This document shows, one piece after another, positions 8,617 to 16,558 of a stretch of DNA of 64,000 bases. Both the position numbers and the translations under genes were made by a program. Below the pieces are notes generated by a model. That model was not told where the DNA came from, did not search any database, and saw nothing but the letters and a program-made list of their open reading frames with translations. How positions within the stretch are numbered: the first letter of the stretch is position 1; each line of letters starts with the position of its first letter. Source of the stretch: Paenibacillus sp. HWE-109 (GTDB taxonomy: Bacteria; Bacillota; Bacilli; Paenibacillales; NBRC-103111); NCBI RefSeq assembly GCF_022163125.1, contig NZ_CP091881.1:8773501-8837500 (forward strand), given 5' to 3'.

Positions 8617-9696
8617 ATGAATAAGCTTAACGTAGCTATTATCGGTTGTGGCGGTATTGCCTTAGGTAAGCATTTGCCGAGTTTGCACAAGATTGAGCAG
8701 GTTGCTATTGTCGGTTTCTATGATATAGAACGCGTAAGGGCTCAGGAAGCGGCAGCCAAATATGGTGCCCCTGATGCCAAGGTTTACGAAAGCTATGCGG
8801 AGCTTTTGGCTGATGCTTCAATTGAAGTCGTGCATATTTGCACACCGAATGATTCCCATGCGGAAATTTCGATTGCGGCCTTGGAAGCAGGCAAGCATGT
8901 GATGTGTGAAAAACCGATGGCCAAAACGGCTGCTGACGCCCGTCGGATGGTGGAAACAGCTAAGCGTACGGGGAAAAAGCTGACGATTGGCTACAACAAT
9001 CGCTTTCGCGCGGACAGTCAATATTTGAAACGAGTTATTGAGGATGGCGATCTGGGCGAGATTTACTTCGCTAAGGCCCACGCTGTTCGTAGACGCGGTG
9101 TGCCTACTTGGGGCGTATTTTTGGATGAAGAGAAACAAGGCGGAGGACCGCTAATCGATATTGGCACACATGCGCTTGATTTAACGCTGTGGATGATGAA
9201 TAACTATGAACCCAAGGTAGTGCTTGGCACTGCTTACCATAAGCTTTCCAGCAAAGAAAATGCGGCTAATTCCTGGGGACCGTGGGACCCTGAGAAATTT
9301 AAGGTGGAAGATTCAGCGTTTGCGATGATCGTCATGAAGAACGGAGCTACCATCATGGTAGAAGCTAGTTGGGCACTGAATACGCTGGATACGAAGGAAG
9401 CGAAATGTACGCTATGCGGTACGGAAGGCGGCGCTGATATGCAGGACGGCCTTCGTATTAACGGAGAAAATCATAGCCGTTTGTATATGAATCAGCTGCA
9501 ATTCGAAGCGAAGGGCGCAGACTTTTACGATGGTAAAAAGGAAAGCATGCAGGATAAAGAAATTCGCGTCTGGATCGACGCCGTCATCCACGATAAGGAG
9601 CCAGTGGTAACACCTGAGCAGTCCTGCGTCGTATCGGAGATTCTCGAAGCGATTTATGAATCGAATCGGACAGGGAAAGCGATTTATTTCGACTAA
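8617..9696 (+). CDS. Gfo/Idh/MocA-family oxidoreductase
   Basis: NAD(P)-dependent sugar oxidoreductase, 359 residues, cytoplasmic. N-terminal Rossmann motif VAIIGCGGIALGKHLP, catalytic EKP with Lys99, and DIGTHALDL with His185. A C-terminal alpha/beta domain ends in TGKAIYFD. A GGGGGATACGGG site precedes the ATG. A second family member follows 24 bp later, then a TIM-barrel isomerase. That combination is known in pathways that oxidise a sugar at C3 and then eliminate or isomerise it, so a sugar or glycoside dehydrogenase is likely. The substrate cannot be read from the sequence. Confidence 0.88.
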   Translation: MNKLNVAIIGCGGIALGKHLPSLHKIEQVAIVGFYDIERVRAQEAAAKYGAPDAKVYESYAELLADASIEVVHICTPNDSHAEISIAALEAGKHVMCEKPMAKTAADARRMVETAKRTGKKLTIGYNNRFRADSQYLKRVIEDGDLGEIYFAKAHAVRRRGVPTWGVFLDEEKQGGGPLIDIGTHALDLTLWMMNNYEPKVVLGTAYHKLSSKENAANSWGPWDPEKFKVEDSAFAMIVMKNGATIMVEASWALNTLDTKEAKCTLCGTEGGADMQDGLRINGENHSRLYMNQLQFEAKGADFYDGKKESMQDKEIRVWIDAVIHDKEPVVTPEQSCVVSEILEAIYESNRTGKAIYFD

Positions 9697-9720
9697 AATA
9701 AGGGAAGAGGCAGTTCAGAC

Positions 9721-10731
9721 ATGGTAAGAGTTGCTATTCTAAGCTATTGGCATGTTCATGCAAAGGATTATGCGCGCATGGCTGCTGAACATCCACAAAC
9801 AGAAATTGCAGCGTTATGGGATGAGAATCCACAGCGGGGACGTCAGAAAGCAGAGGAACTAGGGGTTCCTTTCTTTGAGGCATTGCCGGAGCTTTTGGCA
9901 AATCCAGATATCGATGCTGTGATAGTTGTTACGCCTACAACGCAGCATCGTGAGGTTCTAATCGCAGCTGCGGCGGCGGGCAAGCATATTTTTACGGAGA
10001 AAGTTGTCGCTACAACGACGAAGGCATGCAACGAAATCTTGGCGGCTGTGGAGACAGCGGGGATTAAGCTCGTAGTATCTCTGCCACGCTTATACACCGG
10101 ATTCACGCAAGCGGCTCAGCGGCTCATTCAGGGAGGCGATCTCGGCACCGTAACAACGGTTCGTATCCGGCTTGCCCATAACGGAGCGCTGCCGACCGAC
10201 GCAAGTCCCAATGGCTCACTGCCGGCACATTTTTTTGATCCGCTAGAAAGCGGAGGCGGCGCGATGATCGACCTCGGCTGCCATCCGATGTACTTGGCGC
10301 GATTATTTCTCGGTCTGCCAGAACGTGTAAGTGCCGGTTATGGTTCCATCATGGGACGCCAGGTTGAGGACAGCGCCGTAACGATTATGCATTATGCGAA
10401 TGGTGCTCTGGGTATCGTTGAAGCAGGATTCGTGAACAGTTACTCGCAGTTTAACATCGAGGTGCAGGGTACGGAAGGCAGTCTGTTGTATGACAGATCT
10501 GATAACAAGCTGCTGATGCGCAAGTCTGGCGGACCTGCCTTGTGGCAGGAGGTGACTGAGATGCCAGAAGCAGTACCAACTGCTTTCGAGATGTGGGTAT
10601 CTCATATTCAGCAAGGGACGACGGCAACAGAGAATATAGCATTGGCACGCGATTTGACCCGTTTGATGGAAGCTTCCAATTTGTCGGCACAATCCGGTGC
10701 TGCATATCGGCTGAGTGACCTTTCAGAGTAA
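9721..10731 (+). CDS. Gfo/Idh/MocA-family oxidoreductase, atypical EKV motif
   Basis: Second NAD(P)-binding oxidoreductase of the island, 336 residues. The N-terminal Rossmann fold is less canonical (VAILSYWHVHAKDYARMA in place of the usual glycine-rich GxGxxG). The catalytic lysine is kept (Lys94), but the motif is EKV rather than EKP. The SGGGAMIDLGCHPMYLARLFLG segment matches the family's substrate-binding region with a conserved His. The start follows GGGAAGAGG. Divergence from the neighbour at 8617 suggests a separate step or substrate, not recent duplication. It could also be a partner subunit rather than an independent dehydrogenase. Confidence 0.85.
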   Translation: MVRVAILSYWHVHAKDYARMAAEHPQTEIAALWDENPQRGRQKAEELGVPFFEALPELLANPDIDAVIVVTPTTQHREVLIAAAAAGKHIFTEKVVATTTKACNEILAAVETAGIKLVVSLPRLYTGFTQAAQRLIQGGDLGTVTTVRIRLAHNGALPTDASPNGSLPAHFFDPLESGGGAMIDLGCHPMYLARLFLGLPERVSAGYGSIMGRQVEDSAVTIMHYANGALGIVEAGFVNSYSQFNIEVQGTEGSLLYDRSDNKLLMRKSGGPALWQEVTEMPEAVPTAFEMWVSHIQQGTTATENIALARDLTRLMEASNLSAQSGAAYRLSDLSE

Positions 10732-10755
10732 GTTCACCTTAGGGAGGCCGCAACC

Positions 10756-11703
10756 ATGTTGGATAAAGGCGTATATTCGTTCTCAACTTGTTGGAACATT
10801 AAGAAACACACCGTTGGCAGAGAGATGATGGAGGAAATCAAAGATCTCGGGTTCCGGTACGTGGAACTGAATTACAACGTTACCGAAGAGATGATGAAAA
10901 CAATCGAGCCGATGATTGAAAAAGGTGAAATCGGCGTGTCCAGTGTTCATAATGTATTTCCATTTATTAACGATAAGGACTACGACACGGACTCCGTTAT
11001 GCTTGGCTTCGACGATGAGGAGAAGCGTAAACGCTCTGTGGAGCTGTTGATTCGGTCGATGGACTATGCGAACCGGTATGGTGCCAAAGCCGTGGTTGTG
11101 CACCCTGGCGAAGTCCCTTTTGACTATAATATCGATTCTGATTTGAAGAAATTGTACAAGGAACAAGGCAAGGATTCACCGGCTTATCGACAATTGTGGC
11201 AGGAGATGATGGAACGGCGCGAGCGGTTAAGCCCCTTGTATACCAAGCGAATTCAGGAAAGTCTGGAAGTAGTCAGTGAGCATGCTGCCAAAAAAGGCTG
11301 GGACATCGCCATCGGCATTGAGACGAGATCGCGCTGTTATCAGATGCCGTCGCTAATGGAAGCCAAAACAATTTGTGATAACCTGAAAGGCGGTCCGGTC
11401 TACCTCTGGTATGATATCGGTCATGCCATGATGATGGGGCGAATGGGCTTGTACGACAACCTGAAAGAACTGCAAGAGGTGCAGACCTATATTTATGGCG
11501 TTCATATCCATGAAACGTTGGAGTTATCCGATCACTGGTGTCCATATGTGCACAGTCAGGATATGGCTTACTTCGATCATTTTCTGAGCGCTATCGATTT
11601 CGCCAAAGTGAAGGTCTATGAACTTAAGGCGGTATGTCAGCCTGATGAGATTGACGAGAGTCACCGACTGATCACAACTAAAATTGCTGCGATGAAAGGT
11701 TAA
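10756..11703 (+). CDS. TIM-barrel sugar isomerase/epimerase-like protein
   Basis: Xylose-isomerase-like TIM-barrel protein, 315 residues, cytoplasmic. A plausible divalent-metal site is visible: Glu189 in GIETRSR, Asp220 and His223 in WYDIGHAMM, His250/His252 in GVHIHE and Glu289 in YELKAV. That matches the Glu-Asp/His-His-Glu pattern of sugar epimerases and of 3-keto-sugar-processing members. TTAGGGAGG precedes the ATG 25 bp after the oxidoreductase. Linked to two Gfo/Idh proteins, it could isomerise the oxidised sugar or catalyse elimination of a keto-glycoside; both are inference. Confidence 0.83.
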   Translation: MLDKGVYSFSTCWNIKKHTVGREMMEEIKDLGFRYVELNYNVTEEMMKTIEPMIEKGEIGVSSVHNVFPFINDKDYDTDSVMLGFDDEEKRKRSVELLIRSMDYANRYGAKAVVVHPGEVPFDYNIDSDLKKLYKEQGKDSPAYRQLWQEMMERRERLSPLYTKRIQESLEVVSEHAAKKGWDIAIGIETRSRCYQMPSLMEAKTICDNLKGGPVYLWYDIGHAMMMGRMGLYDNLKELQEVQTYIYGVHIHETLELSDHWCPYVHSQDMAYFDHFLSAIDFAKVKVYELKAVCQPDEIDESHRLITTKIAAMKG

Positions 11704-11715
11704 AAGGTGACTCGT

Positions 11716-13452
11716 ATGGATGCCATTTATCAAAAATTAGTGAAAATAAATAACGATTATACCGCTTCTACGTTGGGGCGGCAGATACTTGATCCGAATT
11801 CCAAATATGTTGGCGGCGTGATCGATGAAACAGGCATTGCACGTGCCAACCATATGAGTACGCCGAGCATTATGGCGTGCTGGGCTTCCGCTTTAGTAAA
11901 TCCAGATTCGCGTTATTACCATGATGAGAAACTGCTCACAGCTTTCGAAATGGCAGCCGACTTCATCCTGAACCGTCAGCATGCAGACGGTACGGTCTCG
12001 CTCGGCTCCACGAACTATAATTCGCCGCCGGATACCGCGTTCGTCGTTGGGGGTGTGACGCAATTCTATCAACTGCTGGCAGCGCATGATTGGGCAGCGG
12101 TTAAGCCTGCAGCCGCCAAATTGAAGCTATTCTTGGAAAGAACGATCCCGGCGATGCTGACCGGGGGCTGCCACACGCCGAACCATCGTTGGGTTATAAC
12201 AGCCGCACTTGCCTTGTTGTATGAGATATTCCCGATGCCGGAGCTTGTCGCTAGAGCCGATGAGTGGCTGGCAGAGGGCATGGATATTACAGAGGACGGG
12301 GAATGGACCGAGCGCAGCAACGGCATCTACAATGCAGTCAGTGATATTGCGCTCTACCATACAGCCAAGTTGTTTAATCGCCCTGACTTATTGGATGGAG
12401 TGCGCCGCAATCTGAACATGATGGTGTACTTGATCCATCCGTCAGGCGAGGTTGTGACCGATTACTCAGGTCGCCAGGATTTCGGAGAGACATATGATAT
12501 GGCTACGTACTTCCTGATTTACCGTCTGATGGCAGCGCACGATCGCAATCCGTTGTTTGCGGCGATGTCGGATTATGCCGGGACGTTTATTCGCAAATCA
12601 GAAGCCGTGAACAATCATGCGCTGCTGGGTTTGCTGTTGTACCCAGAAACGGCTATCGAAGATTTGGAACGTGCTGAACTACCAGAGCGGTATACCTTGA
12701 TGTTGAATGAGAAGCATCCGATGGAGACGCATCTAAAGCAGATCGACCGTGTTGGCCATCATATGAAAATTCAGCATAGCAGTATGCATGTCGCCTTCGG
12801 TGCGCCGATCGTACGCATTCGTGATCGCGAGCAGAGTGTGACGATTATGCCTTTGGCACCTTCCTTTTTCTCCTTGCGCCATGGGAAAGTGCGGTTGCTT
12901 GGTATGAAGCTATCGACCTCTTTTTCGCCTGGGATTATCAAGTTTGATCATTTAACTGCTGCAGAGAACGGCTATAAGCTGAATATTGTGATGGAAAAAG
13001 GATATAACGGACCTATCCCGCAGTCGTATCTGCCTGAAGCAGCCCAACAAGGCCAAGTAAGTCCTTGGTACTTGCTGCCGCATCAACATAGGCCTATGAC
13101 ACATCTGCAAACGCATGAAATTCAGGCAGAAATCGTGCAGAGTGACTCAGAATGGCAGATCCGTATTCATTCCGATGCGCGTGAAGATGTGTTTACGCAG
13201 TTATCTTTTATACTCGGGGATGAAGGCCAGGTTAGCGGTGAAGATTTGGCGGACGCCGGAGATGGCAAGTATTTCTTGAAGAGCGGTGGAATGAGGTATG
13301 AGGCTGAGGGTGACGCTATTGAGATTTCCTCAGGCGCTTATGAGCACTTACTGCCTGTCCTACGGGAAGATCAGCATCCAATAGGCTGCCGGTACGTTCA
13401 TGTGAACTTGGTGACACCATTTGATCGTACGTTTACGATTCGCTTGCTCTAG
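11716..13452 (+). CDS. Toroid plus beta-sandwich protein, candidate polysaccharide lyase
   Basis: 578-residue cytoplasmic protein with no signal peptide. The N-terminal ~350 residues look like an alpha/alpha-toroid (repeated helical segments; AADFILNRQHADGT; GGCHTPNHRWVITAALALLYE; WTERSNGIYNAVSDIALY; DYSGRQDFGETYDM). The C-terminal ~220 residues are beta-rich. This layout resembles heparinase II/III-like and related lyases, where an Asn/His pair and a Tyr act in catalysis; NHRW near residue 155 and the Tyr in SNGIYN are candidates. The ATG at 11716 follows AAAGGTGA; a GTG at 11707 is in frame but overlaps that site. It starts 12 bp after the isomerase. I do not recognise an exact family. Confidence 0.6.
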   Translation: MDAIYQKLVKINNDYTASTLGRQILDPNSKYVGGVIDETGIARANHMSTPSIMACWASALVNPDSRYYHDEKLLTAFEMAADFILNRQHADGTVSLGSTNYNSPPDTAFVVGGVTQFYQLLAAHDWAAVKPAAAKLKLFLERTIPAMLTGGCHTPNHRWVITAALALLYEIFPMPELVARADEWLAEGMDITEDGEWTERSNGIYNAVSDIALYHTAKLFNRPDLLDGVRRNLNMMVYLIHPSGEVVTDYSGRQDFGETYDMATYFLIYRLMAAHDRNPLFAAMSDYAGTFIRKSEAVNNHALLGLLLYPETAIEDLERAELPERYTLMLNEKHPMETHLKQIDRVGHHMKIQHSSMHVAFGAPIVRIRDREQSVTIMPLAPSFFSLRHGKVRLLGMKLSTSFSPGIIKFDHLTAAENGYKLNIVMEKGYNGPIPQSYLPEAAQQGQVSPWYLLPHQHRPMTHLQTHEIQAEIVQSDSEWQIRIHSDAREDVFTQLSFILGDEGQVSGEDLADAGDGKYFLKSGGMRYEAEGDAIEISSGAYEHLLPVLREDQHPIGCRYVHVNLVTPFDRTFTIRLL

Positions 13453-13467
13453 GGGGGAAGGTTCAAG

Positions 13468-15741
13468 ATGACGACATATTTTCACGATATCGAAAGCATC
13501 TCTGCCCGTTTGGGAAATGATGACAGAGCGACCTTGCAGGTGCTTGCTGATCGCTATATGGGGGCAAATCCCCCGATTCCTTTTGCATTTCGCACATTTT
13601 ATCGCTCTGGTATCTTGCAGAATGAGCATGGCCTGTTCGATCTGAACTTGGGCAACAGATTTCCGGAAGCCAGACCTGGTCAGTACGCTTATGCGTATGG
13701 GCTGGTTTGGAGTGATGGGGAACGCAATTTGGATGTGCTGCTGCAATGTTTAGGACCGATTCATTTGTATTTAAATGACGAGCTTGCGTACCGTTCCAAT
13801 GTTATTGATGAAATTAAACCAGACGCTAGCGTAAAACTCAATTTTAATTTCGTCAAAGGCTGGAATCGTCTATTTATTAAAGCCAAACACACCGCCGCCG
13901 GTTTCGGCTGTCTGTTTGGATCAGATGAAGCCAAGGTAAGGATTCTCAATGTGTTGGCTCCCTTCGCTGAGAGGCAGGGGCAAGCCGGGTGGGTTTACTC
14001 GCTACCAGTGGACGGGGATCTATTCGAGAATGCTCAACTGCCTGATGCCTTGGCTTCAGAGCAGCAGGATGCGATAAGCTGGCTGCCGCAGACCGAGTGG
14101 AGCGCGAGCGAGCTTGCGCTGCCCATCGGCGAGCGCTTATTTGGTGTGCAGCCTGGCAAGCAGCTCTATGGTTGGACGAAGCTGAACCAAACCAGCTATC
14201 GGAGCGAGTTGTGTGTGTTTGAAGGCAGCTCGGCAGGTCCGCTAACTCTATGGGTGAATGGCTTGCAGGTGCTGGAAGTGACCGGGGAAGGGGACATCTT
14301 CCGAGCGGAAGTGATGTTGCAACCGGGCAAACATGATCTCGTTATCCGGAGCAGAAGCGGGAATCAAGCATGGGGTTGGACCATGAGTGCAAGTATAGCT
14401 GGAGAAACGATGCCTTTGGCTGCTCCTCTCAGGGTTCACGGTTCGGATAAATCGTGGTTGTACTTAGGACCACTAGATAATAAAGTGGAGTTGCGCTATA
14501 CAGATTTAGTACGTACGGATCAGCTGTATGCGACTAGTTTGGATGCTGACGATATGGCTTATTGGCGGTTGGACCAGCCAGAAGCTTGGATTCGTCCTTA
14601 TTATGAGAATGCCATGCTGAGCAATAAATGGACGGTCGGTAATGTGACCAATTATGCCCGCTGGGATTATCCGCTAGGGGTCACGATCTATGGCTTGCTG
14701 CAAGCAGGGCGCTTGCTTGAGCGACCGGATTTGATCCGTTATGCGCGTGATCATGTCCAAAGTTGTACCCGCATGTTCAACTACTCGCTGTGGGACCGTG
14801 AGCAGTATGGGTTTCCAGCGATTAACCAGCAGTTGGTCATGATGAAGATGCTGGACAACTGCGGTTCCTTTGGTTCAGCGATGTTGGAAGCTTACCAAGA
14901 GGAGCAGGATCCAGGTTTCTTGTTGATTGCAGAGCGGATCGCGGATTTCATCCTTCACCGGCTGGAACGGAAGGAAGACGGCGCCTTCTACCGCATTTGC
15001 CAAGGCGAATATGCGGAAAACACGATGTGGGCCGATGACTTGTACATGAGCACGCCGTTTCTATGCCGCTATGCCGGGATAACAGGCAGCCATGCAGCTT
15101 TGGATGAAGCCGCCAAACAGTTTCTTTTATTCCGCAAATACTTGTTCATGCCGGAACAGCGGATCATGTCCCATGTGTATGATTTCAAATATCAAATGGC
15201 AACCGGGATTCCATGGGGACGCGGAAATGGGTGGACACTGTTCTCATTGACAGAGGTGCTGGAGGTTCTGCCAAGTGATCATCCGGATCGTCCCGCACTG
15301 CTGGATTTCTTCAACGAACTGTGCAGCGGTTACGTGGAATTGCAGGCAGAGAGCGGCCTTTGGCATCAGGTACTCAATGATCCGGATGCCTATGAAGAAG
15401 CTTCTTGTACGGCGATGTTTACGTACAGTTTTGCGCGTGGCGTGCGTTTTGGTTGGTTGAAGCAGCCTGGGCGATATCTCGCATCGGCGTTGCTGGCATG
15501 GCACGGTTTAACCCGCAAGGCTATCGATGGTCAAGGGAACGTGCATGGCGTTTGCAGCGGATCGCGTTATGCGTTTACTCCGGATTATTATAAAAAGGAT
15601 CTGCTCACCGTAACCAATGACAATCATGGCGTCGGTATTATGATGCTGGCAGGTGCTGAGGTTATGAAGTTAAAGAATTGGCTTGGACAGCAGGAGCAGG
15701 CTGTGCCTAGATCCGTCTCGGCTGACCGCACAGGGCATTAG
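13468..15741 (+). CDS. GH105/GH88-like unsaturated glycuronyl hydrolase with N-terminal beta domain
   Basis: 757-residue protein in two parts. Residues 1 to about 350 are beta-rich and resemble carbohydrate-binding or sandwich modules. Residues about 380-745 form an (alpha/alpha)6 barrel with WADDLYMSTPF (Asp523/Asp524, the usual catalytic position) and WGRGNGW (583-589), both hallmarks of YteR/GH105-type enzymes that remove unsaturated uronic acid from oligosaccharides left by lyases. No signal peptide, so it acts on imported oligosaccharides. GGGGGGAAGG precedes the ATG. The last ~11 codons (after about 15709) are borrowed in another frame from an MgtC remnant, so the original stop has been lost; the barrel itself is complete. 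Confidence 0.85.
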   Translation: MTTYFHDIESISARLGNDDRATLQVLADRYMGANPPIPFAFRTFYRSGILQNEHGLFDLNLGNRFPEARPGQYAYAYGLVWSDGERNLDVLLQCLGPIHLYLNDELAYRSNVIDEIKPDASVKLNFNFVKGWNRLFIKAKHTAAGFGCLFGSDEAKVRILNVLAPFAERQGQAGWVYSLPVDGDLFENAQLPDALASEQQDAISWLPQTEWSASELALPIGERLFGVQPGKQLYGWTKLNQTSYRSELCVFEGSSAGPLTLWVNGLQVLEVTGEGDIFRAEVMLQPGKHDLVIRSRSGNQAWGWTMSASIAGETMPLAAPLRVHGSDKSWLYLGPLDNKVELRYTDLVRTDQLYATSLDADDMAYWRLDQPEAWIRPYYENAMLSNKWTVGNVTNYARWDYPLGVTIYGLLQAGRLLERPDLIRYARDHVQSCTRMFNYSLWDREQYGFPAINQQLVMMKMLDNCGSFGSAMLEAYQEEQDPGFLLIAERIADFILHRLERKEDGAFYRICQGEYAENTMWADDLYMSTPFLCRYAGITGSHAALDEAAKQFLLFRKYLFMPEQRIMSHVYDFKYQMATGIPWGRGNGWTLFSLTEVLEVLPSDHPDRPALLDFFNELCSGYVELQAESGLWHQVLNDPDAYEEASCTAMFTYSFARGVRFGWLKQPGRYLASALLAWHGLTRKAIDGQGNVHGVCSGSRYAFTPDYYKKDLLTVTNDNHGVGIMMLAGAEVMKLKNWLGQQEQAVPRSVSADRTGH

Positions 15742-15838
15742 CGGCATTGGCGTTCTGGGAGCAGGCGCGATTCTGCGCAGGCGGCAATGTCATCAAAGGG
15801 CTGACGACCGCAGCGTCGGTCTGGGTCGTCGCCGCAAA
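15710..15838 (+). pseudogene. MgtC/SapB-family remnant, frameshifted
   Basis: In the frame starting at 15710 the DNA reads DPSRLTAQGISGIGVLGAGAILR. After a shift near 15781 it continues as GGNVIKGLTTAASVWVVAA. Together these match the conserved core of MgtC/SapB membrane proteins (SGIGFLGAGTI...VKGLTTAASLWVVAA). Only about 42 codons survive, without the start or the C-terminal domain. The 5' part overlaps the end of the GH105 frame, so a deletion joined the two genes. Confidence 0.75.
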
Positions 15839-15872
15839 TCAGCCCGAGCGTTGGCGCTGACTTCACTGAACA

Positions 15873-15907
15873 GGGCATTCAGATTTCGAATCTGAAAAAT
15901 GATGCCC
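15873..15907. other. Hairpin in decayed region
   Basis: CAGATT (15880-15885) pairs with AATCTG (15889-15894) inside outer GGGCAT / ATGCCC arms. There is no T run. It may be a leftover terminator. The surrounding bases 15840-16140 hold no intact gene. Confidence 0.4.
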
Positions 15908-16041
15908 GGTAGTGAAGCTTTAACTGGAGAAGGGCATCTGCCGCTCATGCACGTCCGTGTCAGTGTGAAGGCTTAGCAGCCGGAGAAGCTGATAGCCGGC
16001 GGCGTATGAGCAGGTTGCCGCGCTGCATACTGTGGTTTGGG

Positions 16042-16107
16042 TCGAAATTTCTTCACAAAGTGGCGGGCACGAGCAAGGGCAGCTATACGGTTGAAGCTGC
16101 GGTTTGA
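16042..16107 (+). pseudogene. Possible TadE-like N-terminal remnant
   Basis: The frame reads SKFLHKVAGTSKGSYTVEAAV then stops. KGSYTVEAA is the common N-terminal motif just before the transmembrane helix of TadE-like/pilus-assembly proteins in Firmicutes. Only about 21 codons remain, with no start and no membrane helix. A chance match is possible. Confidence 0.35.
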
Positions 16108-16142
16108 TGAGGTGCTGCGTTAGGAGTAGGTACGATTGGCAA

Positions 16143-16472
16143 TGAGTAGATAAGAGTAGATAAGAGTGGATAAGAGTAGCCAAGAGTAGATAAGCGGATA
16201 AAGAGTAGATAAGAGTGGATAAGAGTAGCTAAGAGTAGATAAGCGGATAAAGAGTAGATAAGCGTGGATAAAGAGTAGCCAAGAGTAGATAAGCGGATAA
16301 AGAGTAGATAAGAGCGGATAAGAGTAGCCAAGAGTAGATAAGCGGATAAAGAGTAGATAAGAGTAGCCAAGAGTAGATAAGCGGATAAAAAGTAGATAAG
16401 AGTGGATAAGAGTGGATAAGAGTGGATAAGAGTGGATAAGAGTAGATAAGCGCTTAAAGAGTAGCCAAGAGA
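16143..16472. repeat. Minisatellite of ~10-bp GAGTRGATAA units
   Basis: About 330 bp of tandem units, mostly GAGTAGATAA, GAGTGGATAA, GAGTAGCCAA and GCGGATAAA. They are ordered into a looser higher period of roughly 40-50 bp, with a homogeneous run of GAGTGGATAA at 16400-16440. Frames read from it on the minus strand give only low-complexity Leu/Ser/Tyr peptides and are not genes. Confidence 0.9.
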
Positions 16473-16487
16473 AGATCTGATTCAGAG

Positions 16488-16558
16488 CAGATAGAAGCCT
16501 TTGAAGGCTCTTATCTGCACTAAAAGCAGCCATCTTGAAGAAATAAGAGCCTTTCAGG
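16488..16558. repeat. Palindromic intergenic repeat left of the IS66-type element
   Basis: Contains AGCCTTTGAAGGCTCTTATC and the following AGCAGCCAT-CTTGAAGAAATAAGAGC sequence. The matching copy lies at 18142-18214. The insertion sequence begins right after it, so the element jumped into this repeat family. Confidence 0.7.
16551..16558. repeat. 8-bp target-site duplication, left copy
   Basis: CTTTCAGG, repeated exactly at 18091-18098 on the other side of the IS66-type element. Eight bp is the usual duplication for IS66. Confidence 0.8.

Noticed and set aside
4872..15741. Assigning the island definitely to pectin or glycosaminoglycan breakdown
   Set aside because: GH105 and toroid-lyase-like features allow several acidic glycans, and no residue visible here decides between them.
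16143..16472. CRISPR-like array
   Set aside because: Units are contiguous 10-mers without unique spacers and no cas genes are nearby.
15920..16533. Minus-strand frames rich in YSLLSTLIHS
   Set aside because: Product of the 10-bp minisatellite; low complexity and no start signal.
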